DNA from: VAZQ01 sp963744275
GTDB taxonomy: Bacteria; Pseudomonadota; Alphaproteobacteria; Rhizobiales; Xanthobacteraceae
Assembly: GCA_963744275.1 (NCBI GenBank)
Contig: CAVUSX010000015.1
Location: forward strand, 344,242 to 408,241
DNA length: 64,000 nucleotides
Direction of reading: 5' to 3'
The notes under the pieces are model-generated. The model ran no database searches, had not been told where the DNA came from, and was given only the letters and a program-made list of their open reading frames with translations. Below are positions 37,426 to 47,656 of this stretch, one piece after another; within the stretch, counting starts at the first letter, position 1, and the number at the start of each line of letters is the position of its first letter. Made by a program: the position numbers and the translations under genes.

Positions 37426-38596
37426 ATGAGTATCTCCAGAACGCGCAAGAATTCTTTCTGCCATCTTCTGCCTCGGCCTCGCCTTGCCGTTGCTGCCGCT
37501 GCCCGCTCAAGCCCAAAAAGCGTCGGTCCGCTACGAAGAGAAGAAGAGACAGACGAACGATATCGCGGTCTCCATCATGACATCCGGGCTGACCTGTACC
37601 TGCGCGCGGTTCGCCGAGGACATCCGCAATGTCGTGAACGATCTGCGGCCCGACGGTATACGCGTATTGCCGGTGCTGGGCGTCGGCGGCCTGCAGAATC
37701 TGAACGATGTGCTGTTCCTCAAGGGCGTCGACATGGGCGTGGTCGACGAGGACAATCTCGTGCTCCTGAAGAAGCGGGATCCCCAGCTCTATGCCAACAT
37801 CGAGCAGAGCGTTCAGTACATCACCAAGCTCTACAATTCCGAGTATCACGTCCTGGCGCGCAGCGACATCAAGAGCTTCGACGACCTGCGCGGCAAGAAG
37901 GTGAGCTTCAATCTCAAGGACAGCCAGACCGAGGTCACCTCGGACGTCATCTTCGATATGCTCAAGCTCGACGTGCAGCGCGTGAACTATGACAATGACG
38001 AAGCGCTCAAGAAGCTGCGGGACGGCGAAATCTCGGCCATGATCATCCTCTCGGGTGCGCCGCAGGCGGCCGTGCTCAAGGTCAAGAAAGAGGACAACTT
38101 CCACCTCCTGGCGCTCGACGAGCGCAGCCTGCCCAATCACGACCTGCATCCGATGTTCGCCAAATATCTGCCGACCGAGCTGACGCCCGAGGAATATCCG
38201 GCTCTCATTCCCGAAGGGTCGACGGTCTCGACCGTCGGGATCAGATCGCTGCTCGTCACCTATGCCTGGCCGGAAAATTCCGTCCGCTACAACAAGATCG
38301 CCAAGTTCGTGCGCGAGTTCTTCGGCAAGATCGATCAGTTCCATGACGGATCGCGGCATCCGAAATGGGCGGACATCAGCCTGGCGGCCGAGATGCCCGG
38401 CTGGACCCGCTTCAAGCCGGCGGCCGACTGGCTCGCCGAGCATCAGAGCGTGGCCTTGAAGCCGGCGTTCGACCAGTTCGTGCAGAACAACGCCCCGGCC
38501 GGTCAGAAGGGGCTTTCGGACAAGGATCGCGAATTGCTGTTCGTCAAGTTCCAGCAATTCCTGCAGTCGCAGATCACCTCGCCGACAGCGAGGTAG
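37426..38596 (+). CDS. TAXI-family TRAP-type periplasmic binding protein (one frameshift)
   Basis: About 389 residues. The ATG at 37426 follows GGAGGGG; one extra base near 37450 must be removed so that MSISRTRK runs into the signal ILSAIFCLGLALPLLPLPAQAQ. The mature protein is of the TAXI solute-receptor type: SGLTCTCARFAEDIRNVVND, GVGGLQNLNDVLFLKGVDMG and LARSDIKSFDDLRGKKVSFN. Members capture carboxylates or amino acids for TRAP permeases, yet no DctM/DctQ-like gene is nearby. Two Cys in CTCARF might form a disulfide. The C-terminus (LFVKFQQFLQSQI) is helical. The ligand is unknown. Confidence 0.8.
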
Positions 38597-38643
38597 ATCA
38601 GAGTCGATGACCAGCATGGTGCCGGGCATCGACTAAGAATGTC

Positions 38644-38800
38644 ATCGCCGGGCTTGTCCCGGCGATCTCGCTTGGGGGCGCACGTGCCATCCTTATGGAG
38701 ATGGCCGGAACAAGCATGCCCTCGGACGTGATCCGAGGGTCCGGCCACGTCAACTCCGGCCATGACAACTCCGGCCATGACAACGGAGAGCTACGGCACA
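38644..38800. repeat. Cluster of short hairpins and a 15-base tandem repeat
   Basis: ATCGCCGGG-CTTGT-CCCGGCGAT (38644-38666) is a perfect 9-base stem. CCTCGGA...TCCGAGG forms a second stem around 38720-38738. A 15-base unit CAACTCCGGCCATGA is repeated in tandem at 38751-38765 and 38766-38780, followed by partial CAACGGAGAG copies. This resembles rhizobial intergenic mosaic elements. It lies between the convergent TAXI and cytochrome genes and could terminate both. Confidence 0.7.
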
Positions 38801-38846
38801 ACGGAGAGCCGCGGCGCTCCTCGCCCCGCTAGTAACGAGCCGACCC

Positions 38847-39143
38847 TCACATCCCGTAATTGCTCTTGAGATAGTCGGCGATGGTCTTGGCGTCGGCCTG
38901 GTCGATCGGAGCCCCGAAGGCATTGATCATCTTGCCGACCTCCGCGTCCCAGCCGGCGGCGTTCAGGAACGGCGAGTTCATCGGCACGTAATCGAGGCTG
39001 TGGCAGCCCGAGCAATTGCCCTCGACCTTATCGAGACCGGGGCCCGGCTTGAGCTGAACCGACTTCTCTTGCGCCGCGGCCGGGCCGGCCGCGATGGTGG
39101 TGATGGTGGCGGCGACGACGGCCGCGATGGCGATGGAGCGCAT
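38847..39143 (-). CDS. sorB: c-type cytochrome subunit of sulfite dehydrogenase (SorB-like)
   Basis: A 98-residue monoheme cytochrome. The start at 39143 follows GGGGAACC and gives a signal peptide ending GPAAAQE. The heme site is CSGCH in VEGNCSGCHSLDYVPMNSP, the same context as SorB of Starkeya novella-type sulfite dehydrogenase, with Met in VPMNSP or KMINAFG as axial ligand candidates. It starts 11 bases after the SorA-like gene and would pass electrons from sulfite oxidation to the respiratory chain. The frame is intact. The name depends on context and motif, not on a search. Confidence 0.8.
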   Translation of the reverse strand: MRSIAIAAVVAATITTIAAGPAAAQEKSVQLKPGPGLDKVEGNCSGCHSLDYVPMNSPFLNAAGWDAEVGKMINAFGAPIDQADAKTIADYLKSNYGM

Positions 39144-39154
39144 GGTTCCCCTCC

Positions 39155-40399
39155 TCACGCCGCGACCAGGGTCACGGATTGGACCAGATTGTGGTGATAG
39201 CCGGCCGGATTGGGGATCAGAGCCGTGGCCTGGCTCTGACCGACCTTGTTGGTGGCGCGTGCCATGACCACGTGCTTGCCGGGCGCTTTGGGCGAAAAAT
39301 GCAGGCTCCAGGACCGCAGCGCGAACGGACCCTGGTCCTTGCCGAGCGCCGCCGTCGTCCAGGTCTTGCCGCCGTCGGTGGAGACCTCCACCGAGTTCAG
39401 CCCATAGCCGCCGTCCCATGCCATGCCGGCGACGGTGACGACCGCGCCGAACTTCACCATGGCGCCATCGGCGTGGCTGGTGATCAGCGAGTTGATCACC
39501 ATGTCGGTGATCGGGGTATTGACCGCCGTCTCCTGCGAAGGGAAGCGCGCCAATATGGGAAACTTTCCGAGCGGTATGCGGTAGGCCGACTTCATCCAGA
39601 AGCCGTCGAACGGCTTGGTGACGGCTTTGAGCGAGGTCAGGTGCTTCATCCAATAGGTGCCGGTCCAGCCCGGCACCACCAGGCGGGCCGGAAAGCCGTT
39701 CCAGTGCGGCAGCGGCTGCCCGTTCATCTCGTAGGCGACCAGCGTCGTATCCTCGACCGCCTTCCACATCGGCAGGCTCTTGACGAAATTGGGCGTCTTG
39801 TCGCTGACGGCCCCGTCGGCGCCGTGGAACACGATCTCGATCGCCTCCTTCTTAAGGCCCGCCTTGTCGAGAAGGTCCTTGAGCCGCACGCCCTTCCAGC
39901 GCGCGCAGCCCATGGCGCCGTAGCCCCATTCCACCCCGGCCACGTGCGGCTGAAACAGGCCGCGGCGGTTGCCGGAGCACTGGCAGAGCGCGACCAGCTC
40001 GACCGGCGCCATCTGCTTCAAGTCGTCCAGGCCGAGCTCGACCTCGTCGTTGGCGCCTTCCCCGCCGATGGCGAGCTTCCAGGTCTTGGCATCGACGCGC
40101 GGAATGTCCGACAGATGGTAGCGCACGAAGAAGGCGTCGTTGGGCGTGATCTCGCTGCGCAGATATTCGATCGGCAATTCGTAGTTCGGCGGCCGGTAGC
40201 TGAGCTTGATGAGCGGCTTCTTGCCCGGCAACGTATCCAATACGGCTTCCGTGCGGGTTCCGTCCGGCAACATCGGCGACAGGTTGAGCGCGATCTCGGC
40301 GTCGGCTTCGGTCGCAAACAGTTGCGGAACGGCCGAGCCCGAGCCCGCCAGTATGGTCCCTACGCCCGCTGCCTCCAGCAGGCTTCGTCGTGTAATCAT
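39155..40399 (-). CDS. sorA: Molybdenum sulfite dehydrogenase catalytic subunit (SorA-like)
   Basis: A 414-residue periplasmic enzyme. The start at 40399 (MITRRSLLEAAGVGTILAG) follows GGGAGGG and carries a twin-arginine signal, as expected for a cofactor-loaded protein. The Mo-cofactor domain has LVALCQCSGNRRGLFQP and WGYGAMGCARWKGVRLKDL. A C-terminal Ig-like dimerisation domain has GMAWDGGYGLNSVEVSTDGG. These match the sulfite oxidase family, SorA branch. It should oxidise sulfite to sulfate using cytochrome c (the neighbouring SorB-like protein). Sulfite may come from sulfonate or thiosulfate breakdown. The frame is intact and the length normal. Confidence 0.88.
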   Translation of the reverse strand: MITRRSLLEAAGVGTILAGSGSAVPQLFATEADAEIALNLSPMLPDGTRTEAVLDTLPGKKPLIKLSYRPPNYELPIEYLRSEITPNDAFFVRYHLSDIPRVDAKTWKLAIGGEGANDEVELGLDDLKQMAPVELVALCQCSGNRRGLFQPHVAGVEWGYGAMGCARWKGVRLKDLLDKAGLKKEAIEIVFHGADGAVSDKTPNFVKSLPMWKAVEDTTLVAYEMNGQPLPHWNGFPARLVVPGWTGTYWMKHLTSLKAVTKPFDGFWMKSAYRIPLGKFPILARFPSQETAVNTPITDMVINSLITSHADGAMVKFGAVVTVAGMAWDGGYGLNSVEVSTDGGKTWTTAALGKDQGPFALRSWSLHFSPKAPGKHVVMARATNKVGQSQATALIPNPAGYHHNLVQSVTLVAA

Positions 40400-40648
40400 C
40401 GCGCCCTCCCCTTCATGCGGCATCGATTGTTGCGATTAGCGCCCAAGCCACCAATCAAGCATCCGTCATTTGTTTGAGCGTAGCCCCGGGACGTTTCCCC
40501 AATGGTGAATCCGTAAGGACAAAGTGTGGCGAAATTGTCAGGTTCGAGCGGCTGTTTGGAACTCTTGTTGGTAGGCACATCAACCTAGCGGTATCGCGGT
40601 GTGACGGAAGCTGGAAAGCGGTACGTCGGTATGCAAATCGCATTGCGG

Positions 40649-41758
40649 TTACACCGCAATCTCGACCCGGTGCCGCCGGACAAGATCCTCATCAACGTCG
40701 ATTCCCAGTCCCGGACGATCGAGAATGTCGGCACAGCCATGCTCGACACGGATCGGATGCGCCGTCACGTCGGCGGTGAGGCCTGCGTTGGTCAGCGTCA
40801 GCCCCCAGGCGAGCCCGGGGATGACCGCCGCCGCGTGCAGCGCGGCCGCGCAGGCGATGCTCGACTCCCCGGTCTTGCAGGAGACGTTGACCTGCATGCC
40901 GAGGCGGTCGCACAGACGGGCGCTCTCCACCAGCGCGCGCAGACCGCCGAGCTTGATGGCCTTGAGGCTGACGCCGCGGGCGGCCTTGTGCTCGTGATGA
41001 CGGCGGATGTCCGCCAGGCAATGGATGCCTTCATCCGCCCCGATCGCGATATCGGTCGCGGCCGCCACCGCCGCCATCCCGGCGAGATCGTCGGCCGCAA
41101 CCGGCTGCTCGAGGAAATCGAGGCCGCAGCCGGCGACCGCGCGCACGAACGCGATCGCCTCACCGGTGCTGAAGCCCTGATTGGCATCGGCCGAGATCAG
41201 GACATGCGGCCGCAGGATGTCGCAGATGCGGCGCGTGCGTTCCGCGTCCATGGCCGGCGTATCCACCCCGACCTTGATCTTGAAGATCGAGAACCCCTCG
41301 CCCTTCTTGCCGGCGGCATCGCGCAGATCGCCGTCGAGGTCGCCGCCGCCGATCACGCCCAGAAGGGTCATGCGGCGGCGCCGCGCATCGCCGAGGAGCG
41401 CATGGGCGGGCCGGTTGCGCCCGCGGCCGGCGAGATCATGCAGGGCGATCTCGATCGCCGCCTTGGCGCCGTGATTTGCGTACATCCGGCCGTCCATGGC
41501 GGCGAGCGCGCCGCCGATGTCGTCGGCCGCGCGGCCGATGAGCGCGGGCGAGAGATGACGCACCGCCGCCACCATGCTGGCGCAGGTTTCCCCCGTCATG
41601 GTCGGAGCCGAGGCAGCCTCCCCCCACCCGACCAATCCGTCATCGGCTTGCAGGCGGACCAGCATGTTGTCGGCCCGCCTCACCGCCTCGCCCGCCATGA
41701 TGACGGGTTTGCTCATCGGCAGGCTGATCGCGATGGGCTCGATCTTCGTGATGTTCAC
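40649..41758 (-). CDS. Enolase-superfamily enzyme (mandelate racemase / muconate lactonizing type)
   Basis: A 369-residue MR/MLE enzyme. The KxK catalytic motif is FKIKVG (Lys 160 and 162). Metal ligands are Asp 191 (SADANQGF), Glu 217 (LEQPV) and Asp 242 (GADEG). The second Lys on the other side is in LKAIKLGG (about 269). This layout fits cycloisomerase or dipeptide-epimerase-like members that abstract a proton next to a carboxylate. Seventy-eight bases separate it from the upstream Bug receptor gene, so the two probably form an operon for taking up and converting a carboxylate. The frame is intact. The exact substrate is unknown. Confidence 0.85.
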   Translation of the reverse strand: MNITKIEPIAISLPMSKPVIMAGEAVRRADNMLVRLQADDGLVGWGEAASAPTMTGETCASMVAAVRHLSPALIGRAADDIGGALAAMDGRMYANHGAKAAIEIALHDLAGRGRNRPAHALLGDARRRRMTLLGVIGGGDLDGDLRDAAGKKGEGFSIFKIKVGVDTPAMDAERTRRICDILRPHVLISADANQGFSTGEAIAFVRAVAGCGLDFLEQPVAADDLAGMAAVAAATDIAIGADEGIHCLADIRRHHEHKAARGVSLKAIKLGGLRALVESARLCDRLGMQVNVSCKTGESSIACAAALHAAAVIPGLAWGLTLTNAGLTADVTAHPIRVEHGCADILDRPGLGIDVDEDLVRRHRVEIAV

Positions 41759-41836
41759 GGGTGGGTGGTTTCCTGTGCGTCCCGGGCGAATTGTCGTTGG
41801 ATGATGCTTCCCACCGGGATGTCCGCCGGCCGCGAT

Positions 41837-42849
41837 CTATTGCGGCTTGATGCCGGCCTGCGCGACGATGGCGCGGAACATCGGCACCTCCTTGGCGACG
41901 CGCGCCATGTGGCCCTTGCCGTCCTTGGCCTGGATCTCGAACCCCAATTCGGACAGCTTTCCGCCCATCTCGGGCCGGTGCAAGATGGCCAGCGTCTCCT
42001 GCTCGAGCCGGCGCACGATCTCGGGCGGCGTCTTCGCCGGCGCCAGCAGCGCCGTATAGGTCTCGAACACGAAATCCTGATAGCCCGCCTCCTGCATGGT
42101 CGGGATTTGCGGCAGCTCGGGCCAGCGGGTCGCGCCGGTGACCGCCAGCCCCTTGATGGCGCCGGCCTTGATCTGCGGCAGCGCGGGCGCGAGCGTGCCC
42201 GAGCTCAGCTGCACCGTGCCGCCGAGCACGGCCTGCAGCGCCTCGCCGCCGCCGGCGAACACGATGGTGGCCATCTGGCCCAATCCGGCGCGGACCTTGA
42301 GCACCTCGGCCTCGAGCTGCGGGGTGGTGCCGATGGGCGGGGTCGAGACGTTGAACCGCTCCGGATCGGCTTTGGCGAGCGCCACGAACTCCTGCATCGT
42401 ATTGGCGTTGAGGGAGGACTTCACCGTGAAGATATTGGGCGTGGTGGCGATCTCGCAAATCGCCGCGAAGTCCTTGAACGGATCATAGGGCAGGCTGGCA
42501 TAGAGCCCGGGATTGACCGCATAGGCGCTGGTCGCCAACAGCAGCGTGTAGCCGTCCGGGTCGGCGCGCGCCACCGACCCCATGCCGATATTGCCGCCGC
42601 CGCCGCCCTTGTTCTCGACGATGAAGGTCTTGCCCATCAATTCCTGCAGCGCGGCCGCCATGAAACGGGCGATGATGTCGGATGGCCCGCCCGGCGAGTT
42701 CGCCACCACGATCTTCACCACGCGTTCCGGATAGGCCGCCGATGCGGCGCCGATGCGCGCAGGTTGGGGGCCGCGATACCGGCCGCCAGCGCCGCCTTGA
42801 TGATGCGGCGCCGCGACAGCCCGGCTCCGGTGGAGCTCGCCCTGGACAT
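41837..42849 (-). CDS. Bug-family receptor with Tat-like signal (one frameshift)
   Basis: About 337 residues after repair. The ATG at 42849 opens MSRASSTGAGLSRRRIIKAA, a twin-arginine-like signal. A shift near 42762 (one base apparently missing) separates it from the mature receptor RIGAASAAYPERVVKIVVAN. Family marks SPGGPSDIIARFMA, ENKGGGGGNIGMGSVARA and DGYTLLLATSAYAVNP are present. It should bind a carboxylate in the periplasm and is paired with the enolase-superfamily gene downstream. A Tat signal on a Bug receptor is less common than Sec. TctA/TctB genes are not nearby. Confidence 0.82.
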
Positions 42850-42999
42850 GACTCCTCCCTGAATTGCTTTTCTTTGCTTTAAGCTGGATCAGCGTAGACA
42901 TTTGCCGTCGCTGCAGCAACGGCCGCAAGACTCGGCCCGACGGATACTGAATTGACCGCGAGCGTATCGGAGCCAGAGATTATCCGCAGAGTTTGAGCT

Positions 43000-43135
43000 G
43001 TAGGGTGGGCAAAGGCGGCCGCGCGATTTCGATTGATGCAAAACGCCCGGGTCCGCCGTGCCCACGCGCAGCGGCTCAATACGCGGAGAGGCTTCGCGTG
43101 GGCACGGCGCTAAAGAGCGCCTTTGCCCACCCTAC
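43000..43135. repeat. Palindromic repeat element, copy 2 (GTAGGGTGGGCAAAGG family)
   Basis: A 136-base element starting GTAGGGTGGGCAAAGGCG and ending CGCCTTTGCCCACCCTAC, so the outer arms are inverted. Homologous blocks shared with 18477-18642 include CGATTGATGCA, CCGCCGTGCCCACGCG and a CTTCG-GTGGGCA-GGCGC segment, in the same order. It lies between the Bug gene and the small exported protein gene, both on the minus strand; the remainder of the gap 42850-43164 shows nothing else. Confidence 0.88.
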
Positions 43136-43164
43136 CCGCGATTTCCAGTTAATCGAAACCCGCC

Positions 43165-43584
43165 CTAATGCGGCGGCATGCCGTGCCAGGCCGCCGGGTT
43201 ACGGGTATAGGCCGACATCTCGTCCATCCGGCGATTGCTCTGCTGAATCTGGCTGTTGATTCCGGCCGCGATCGCGCGCCGGATCGATCCCTCGTCGATG
43301 TGCATCTTGTTGCCGACCGACAGATCGCCGAGCTTGGTGAACGTGATCGGCCGCGCAGAGCCGAGATTGAGCGACCCGCTGAGATTGCCCGAGGTGATCT
43401 GGCGCTTGACGTCCTCGTAGGCCTTGAGCGGATCGATCTCGCCGAGCTTGAAGTCCGCCATATTGCCGCCGAGCGCGCGCACGGCCTGGAACATTTGGGC
43501 GTTCGGCGGCACCAGCGTGCGGACCCCGCCCACCGAGAGGGCCCCGGCCGCGACACCGCCGGCAACCAGGAATGCGAAGCGCAT
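43165..43584 (-). CDS. Small exported hypothetical protein
   Basis: A 139-residue protein starting at 43584 (MRFAFLVAGGVAAGALSVGG), whose hydrophobic N-terminus is a signal or anchor. The mature part is polar, with SSLNLGSARPITF-like beta segments (observed LSGSLNLGSARPITFTKLGD) and a helical end (INSQIQQSNRRMDEMSAY). I do not recognise a family. The open frame reaches 43737, but the internal start fits codon use and the signal. It is flanked by a repeat element and by the EamA transporter gene, from which it is divergent. The frame is intact. Confidence 0.65.
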   Translation of the reverse strand: MRFAFLVAGGVAAGALSVGGVRTLVPPNAQMFQAVRALGGNMADFKLGEIDPLKAYEDVKRQITSGNLSGSLNLGSARPITFTKLGDLSVGNKMHIDEGSIRRAIAAGINSQIQQSNRRMDEMSAYTRNPAAWHGMPPH

Positions 43585-43778
43585 GACAGCTTCCCACGCG
43601 ATTGGCCGAAGCCGCAGGCTACGCTGATCGCTTGAACGAAACCTCGACGAATTCGCTAAAATTGCAACGGATCGGCTGCGGCCGCCGCGCGCCTCGCAGC
43701 TCTCGGCCAGGAAACGGGTCGACTCCATCCCGGCCAAACGCCAAGCTGCGTCATCGATCTCCCGGGAAAGAGGCGAGC

Positions 43779-44696
43779 ATGGCGGCAGGCACCGGAATGG
43801 ACGAGCGCGACTGGGCGCTCCTGGTCCTGCTGTCCATCCTCTGGGGCGGCTCGTTCTTCTTCACCGGCATCGCGGTCCGCGAGCTGCCGCCGCTGACCAT
43901 CGTGCTCGCCCGGGTGGCGATCGCGGCCGTCCTGCTCTTGCCGGTGCTGTGGGCGAGCGGGACCCGGCTGCCCGCGAGCGTGTCCGGTTGGATGCCGTTC
44001 CTGGTGATGGGCCTCCTCAACAATGTCATCCCGTTCTCGCTCATCGTCTCCGGCCAGACCCGGATCGCCAGCGGGCTCGCCTCGGTGCTCAATGCCACCA
44101 CCCCGCTGTTCACCGTGCTGGTGATGGCGGCCGCCGGCGACGAGCCGCTGGCGACGCGGCGGGTCGTCGGCATCTTGGCGGGCCTCGTCGGCGTGATCAT
44201 CCTGCGCGGCCAGGCGTTGGAATTTTCCGGCGGGCAGACGCTCGGCATGTTGCTCTGCCTGGGCGCGGCCTTGAGCTATGGCGTCTCCGGACTGTGGGGC
44301 CGCCGCCGGCTCGCCGGCGTCGCGCCGCTGACCTCCGCGACCTGTCAACTGATCTGCTCGAGCCTGGTGATGCTTGCGCTAGCTGGCGCCATCGAGCGGC
44401 CCTGGCTCCTGCCCGCGCCGAGCCTGCAAACCTGGCTCGCGTTGCTCGGAACCGCGGCGCTGTCGACCGCCTTGGCCTATGTGGTGTTCTTCCAGATCCT
44501 GGTGCGCTCGGGCGCCAGCAACGTGATGCTGGTGACGCTCCTCATTCCGCTGACCGCCATCCTGCTCGGCCACTTCGTCCTCGGCGAGCCGCTCGAGCCG
44601 CGCGAGATCATCGGCGCCTGCGTCATCGCGGGCGCGCTCCTGATCGTGGACGGGCGGGCGCTGCGCCTGCGCAGCTGCTGCGGCTCGCGCACGTAG
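43779..44696 (+). CDS. EamA/DMT-family transporter
   Basis: A 305-residue inner-membrane protein with ten predicted helices in two EamA repeats (first from about residue 12, LLSILWGGSFFFTGIAVREL; second from about 155, LLCLGAALSYGVSGLWGRRR). Drug/metabolite transporters of this kind export amino acids, purines or drugs. The start at 43779 has GAAAGAGGCG upstream; the open frame extends earlier. Its stop directly abuts the stop of the phosphoesterase gene (44697), so the two genes converge without any gap. The substrate is unknown. The frame is intact. Confidence 0.87.
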   Translation: MAAGTGMDERDWALLVLLSILWGGSFFFTGIAVRELPPLTIVLARVAIAAVLLLPVLWASGTRLPASVSGWMPFLVMGLLNNVIPFSLIVSGQTRIASGLASVLNATTPLFTVLVMAAAGDEPLATRRVVGILAGLVGVIILRGQALEFSGGQTLGMLLCLGAALSYGVSGLWGRRRLAGVAPLTSATCQLICSSLVMLALAGAIERPWLLPAPSLQTWLALLGTAALSTALAYVVFFQILVRSGASNVMLVTLLIPLTAILLGHFVLGEPLEPREIIGACVIAGALLIVDGRALRLRSCCGSRT

Positions 44697-46440
44697 CTAC
44701 CCCGGCGCCAGCGCGCTTGCGGCCCGGGTGCCGGTCACCTCCAGCACCAGATGGGCGTGGTGCTCGCGACCGTAGTCGTCGCGTGACCCGCACCTTGATG
44801 CAGTGGGTGCCGGCCGCCAGATCGGCCGGCAGGCGCGCGACCCACAGATGCGAGCACGGCTCCGCCTGCACCCACGGTTTCTTGGTGGCCTGGTTGCGGG
44901 CGAACACCTCCTTGACGAAAGGGTCCGGCCGCCGCTCGCGCTCCATCCGCACCGGCGCGCGCTCGCCGATCCGGTACTCGACGCTGGTGCGCGGGCCGCC
45001 GTCGAAAACATTGACCACCACGTCGGTCGCGCCGGCGGTGTCCGCTCGGATCGGCGCGCCCACCAGCTGGCTCATGCGCAGATCGCTGCCGGACTCCTTC
45101 TGGGCGCCGATCTCTTTTTGAGCCTTGTGATATTCGCTGTCGAGCACGATGCGGACCTGCCGCGCGTTCGGCTCCTTGGCGGGCTGGTAGCGGGTAGTGG
45201 CGCGGTCGCGGTCGATGCTCAAAACATGGAATCCGTTGGGCGTTCCGTCGTAACTGTCCGCGACCGCAACGCCGCGGTGATCGTAGGGACCGCTCCACCA
45301 CGAGCCCGACACCGCCGTCATCACATGGTGATGATGCGGCGGCGGCCGTCCCGCCTCGCCGCCCAGGTAATGATGCTCGGTGGTATGGGTATGGCCCGCG
45401 AAGCTGATCGACGGGCGCTCGCCCAGGAGCTTGATCAGCGCGGCGCCATCGATCGTATTGCTGGCCGGATCGTCGGGATCGAGATACGTGCGCAACGGAA
45501 TGTGCATGGCCGCCACCACCAATCGATCAGGGGGCGTCTGCTTGAGCACATTGGCCACGAAAGCGAGCTGCCGCTTGCCGAAGCGGCCCTGGTAGCGGCA
45601 ATCATTGCCCGGCTCGCCGGCGCCGGCGCCGAAATAGTCCACATTGTCGAGCATCAGGAACAGCGCGCCGCCGTATTCGAAGGCATAGTGGCTTGGCCCG
45701 AAGGTCTGCTTGAAGGTCTCGCGCGCGTATCGTCCGTCCGGCGCATCCAGGTTCAGGTCGTGATTGCCGACGATATTGTGCCAGGGCACGCCGAGCTGCC
45801 CGATGATCCGGTTGTAGCGGGCATAAAGCGACAGGTCGTCCGACATGATGTCGCCGGTGGTGATCCCGAAGGCGGCTTTGGTGCCGATCAGCGGGTTCAC
45901 CACGTCGTCGCGGATGAAGTCGAGCTCGGCCGCGCTCCCGGCATGCGGATCGGTGAACATGAGCACCTCGAAGCGGCTCGGCTCCTCGACCTTCTGCAGG
46001 GCGAAATCGACCGCGCTCGGCAAGGGGCCGCTCGGCTCGATGCCGCGATAGCGCAGGCCGAGATGCTCAGGCGTGCCTTTGGGGTGATGGATGTAGTAGA
46101 AGCGCGGCAACATGGTGCCGCGCTCGATCGGCACCACGTAGCCGGTCGGCTTGATCACGAAAATGATGGTCTCGTCGTCGACCGGCAGCGCGTAGCGCCC
46201 TTCAGCGTCGGTCTTCACCACCTCATGTCCATTGGATACCAGCACGCCGGCGATACCGGGATCGCCCGGCTGCCGCGCCCCGGTGCCCGAGCGGTCCTCG
46301 AACACCACCCCGGTCGCGACCGCCGAGCCGCCATCGAGCGCGAAGGCCGGCCGCACCGACGCGGCCGCGGTCGCGAGCGTAATGGCGGCGCCGCCGCCCC
46401 GCACCACGTCACGCCGTGTGACCAGGAGATCCTTGTCCAC
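44697..46440 (-). CDS. Tat-exported calcineurin-like metallophosphoesterase (one frameshift)
   Basis: About 580 residues after repair. GTG at 46440 follows GGAGG at seven bases and opens VDKDLLVTRRDVVRGGGAA, a twin-arginine signal. A small beta domain (GIAGVLVSNGHEVVKTDAEG) precedes the phosphoesterase core: MFTDPHAG, GITTGDIMSDD, IVGNHDLN, AAMHIPL and FAGHTHTTEHHYLG, which supply the two-metal site. A C-terminal beta domain is interrupted by one extra base near 44784; repaired it reads VRVTDDYGREHHAHLVLEV. The substrate is probably a phosphodiester in the periplasm. Its 3' end touches the EamA gene. Confidence 0.84.
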
Positions 46441-46727
46441 CGTCACGCCTCCAGGATCATGAAAGGGCTGTGCGAGAGAACGCTTTGCCAGCCGACGCCA
46501 GGCACGCGGACGGAACGAGCGGCATCGGATCGGCGGCTCTGGTTCCGCGTCGCGACGATGCCGGGGCTTTCCCCTTCGAATCGGGGCGACGTTGCCTGCG
46601 TCGTCTGACAGCGACCCGACACTTATGCGACGGCTGGATGAATCCGGGTCGCGCGCCGGCGCAAAAGACTTGAAAGCCCATCCGCCCCATAGGTAAATGC
46701 CGCCGCACGCAAGGGGACAGCTCACAT

Positions 46728-47601
46728 ATGGCCGAGGTTTGCACGCAGGGAATCGACACCGGATTCGTGGCGCTGGGTTACGCCAAGGTCGCGGTGCTGG
46801 GAGTGGTGCAAGGCATCACCGAGCTGTTGCCGATCTCGTCCACCGCGCATATGCGCATCCTGCCGGCCCTGGTGGGCTGGCAGGATCCGGGTTCGGCATT
46901 CTCCGCCGCCATGCAGCTGGCGGCCTTGGCCGCGGTGGTGAGCTATTTCTGGAGCGACGTGCGGCAGCTCGCCGAAAGCTCGCTCGGCGCGCTGACGCGC
47001 CGCGACTTCAAGGACCGGTATTTTCGGCTGGCGCTCTGGATCGTGCTCGCCACCATCCCGATCGGGATCGCCGGGCTGGCGCTGGCCGGCGTGCTGAACA
47101 CCTGCAATTCGCCGCTGCGCGGCCTCGGCGTGATCGGCGCGGCCTGTATCGCGATGGCGGTCCTGCTCGCGGTCGCCGAGATCCGCGCGCGCCATGCCCG
47201 CACCCTCGCGGACGTGACCTGGATCGACGCCATGCTGGTCGGCATCGCGCAGGTCGGCGCGCTCATTCCCGGCGTGTCGCGCTCCGGCTCCACCCTGACG
47301 GCGGCGCTCGGGCTCGGCTTCAAGCGCGACGAGGCGGCGCGCTTCTCCTTCCTGCTCGGGCTGCCCGCGATCGCGCTCGCCGGCTTCAAGGAACTATGGG
47401 AGCTGCACAAGGCCCACCTCGACGCCCACGGATGGTCGATCCTGGCGGTCGGCCTGGTGGTCGCGTCGCATCTCGGCCTTCGTGGCGATCTGGACGCTGA
47501 TGCGGGTGCTGGAGCGCTACTCGGCCTGGCCTTTCGTCATCTACCGCGGCGTGCTCGGCGTCATCCTGCTGGCAGGACTGGCGGCGGGCTGGCTCGTTTG
47601 A
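46728..47601 (+). CDS. uppP: Undecaprenyl-diphosphatase (one frameshift)
   Basis: About 290 residues after removal of one base near 47470, which restores VASISAFVAIWTLMRVLERY and the stop at 47599-47601. Family motifs VVQGITELLPISSTAHM and ALIPGVSRSGSTLTAALGL place it as UppP/BacA, the integral enzyme that recycles undecaprenyl pyrophosphate for peptidoglycan synthesis and confers bacitracin tolerance. It has about eight helices. AAGGGG precedes the start. The gene is usually important for growth, so a real frameshift would be surprising; this is one of the strongest hints that the shifts are sequence errors. Confidence 0.88.
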
Positions 47602-47656
47602 CAGCGGCCTGGGACGGCAACGACGTCTCTCTAGGCGTAACAACATCCCCGCACCC

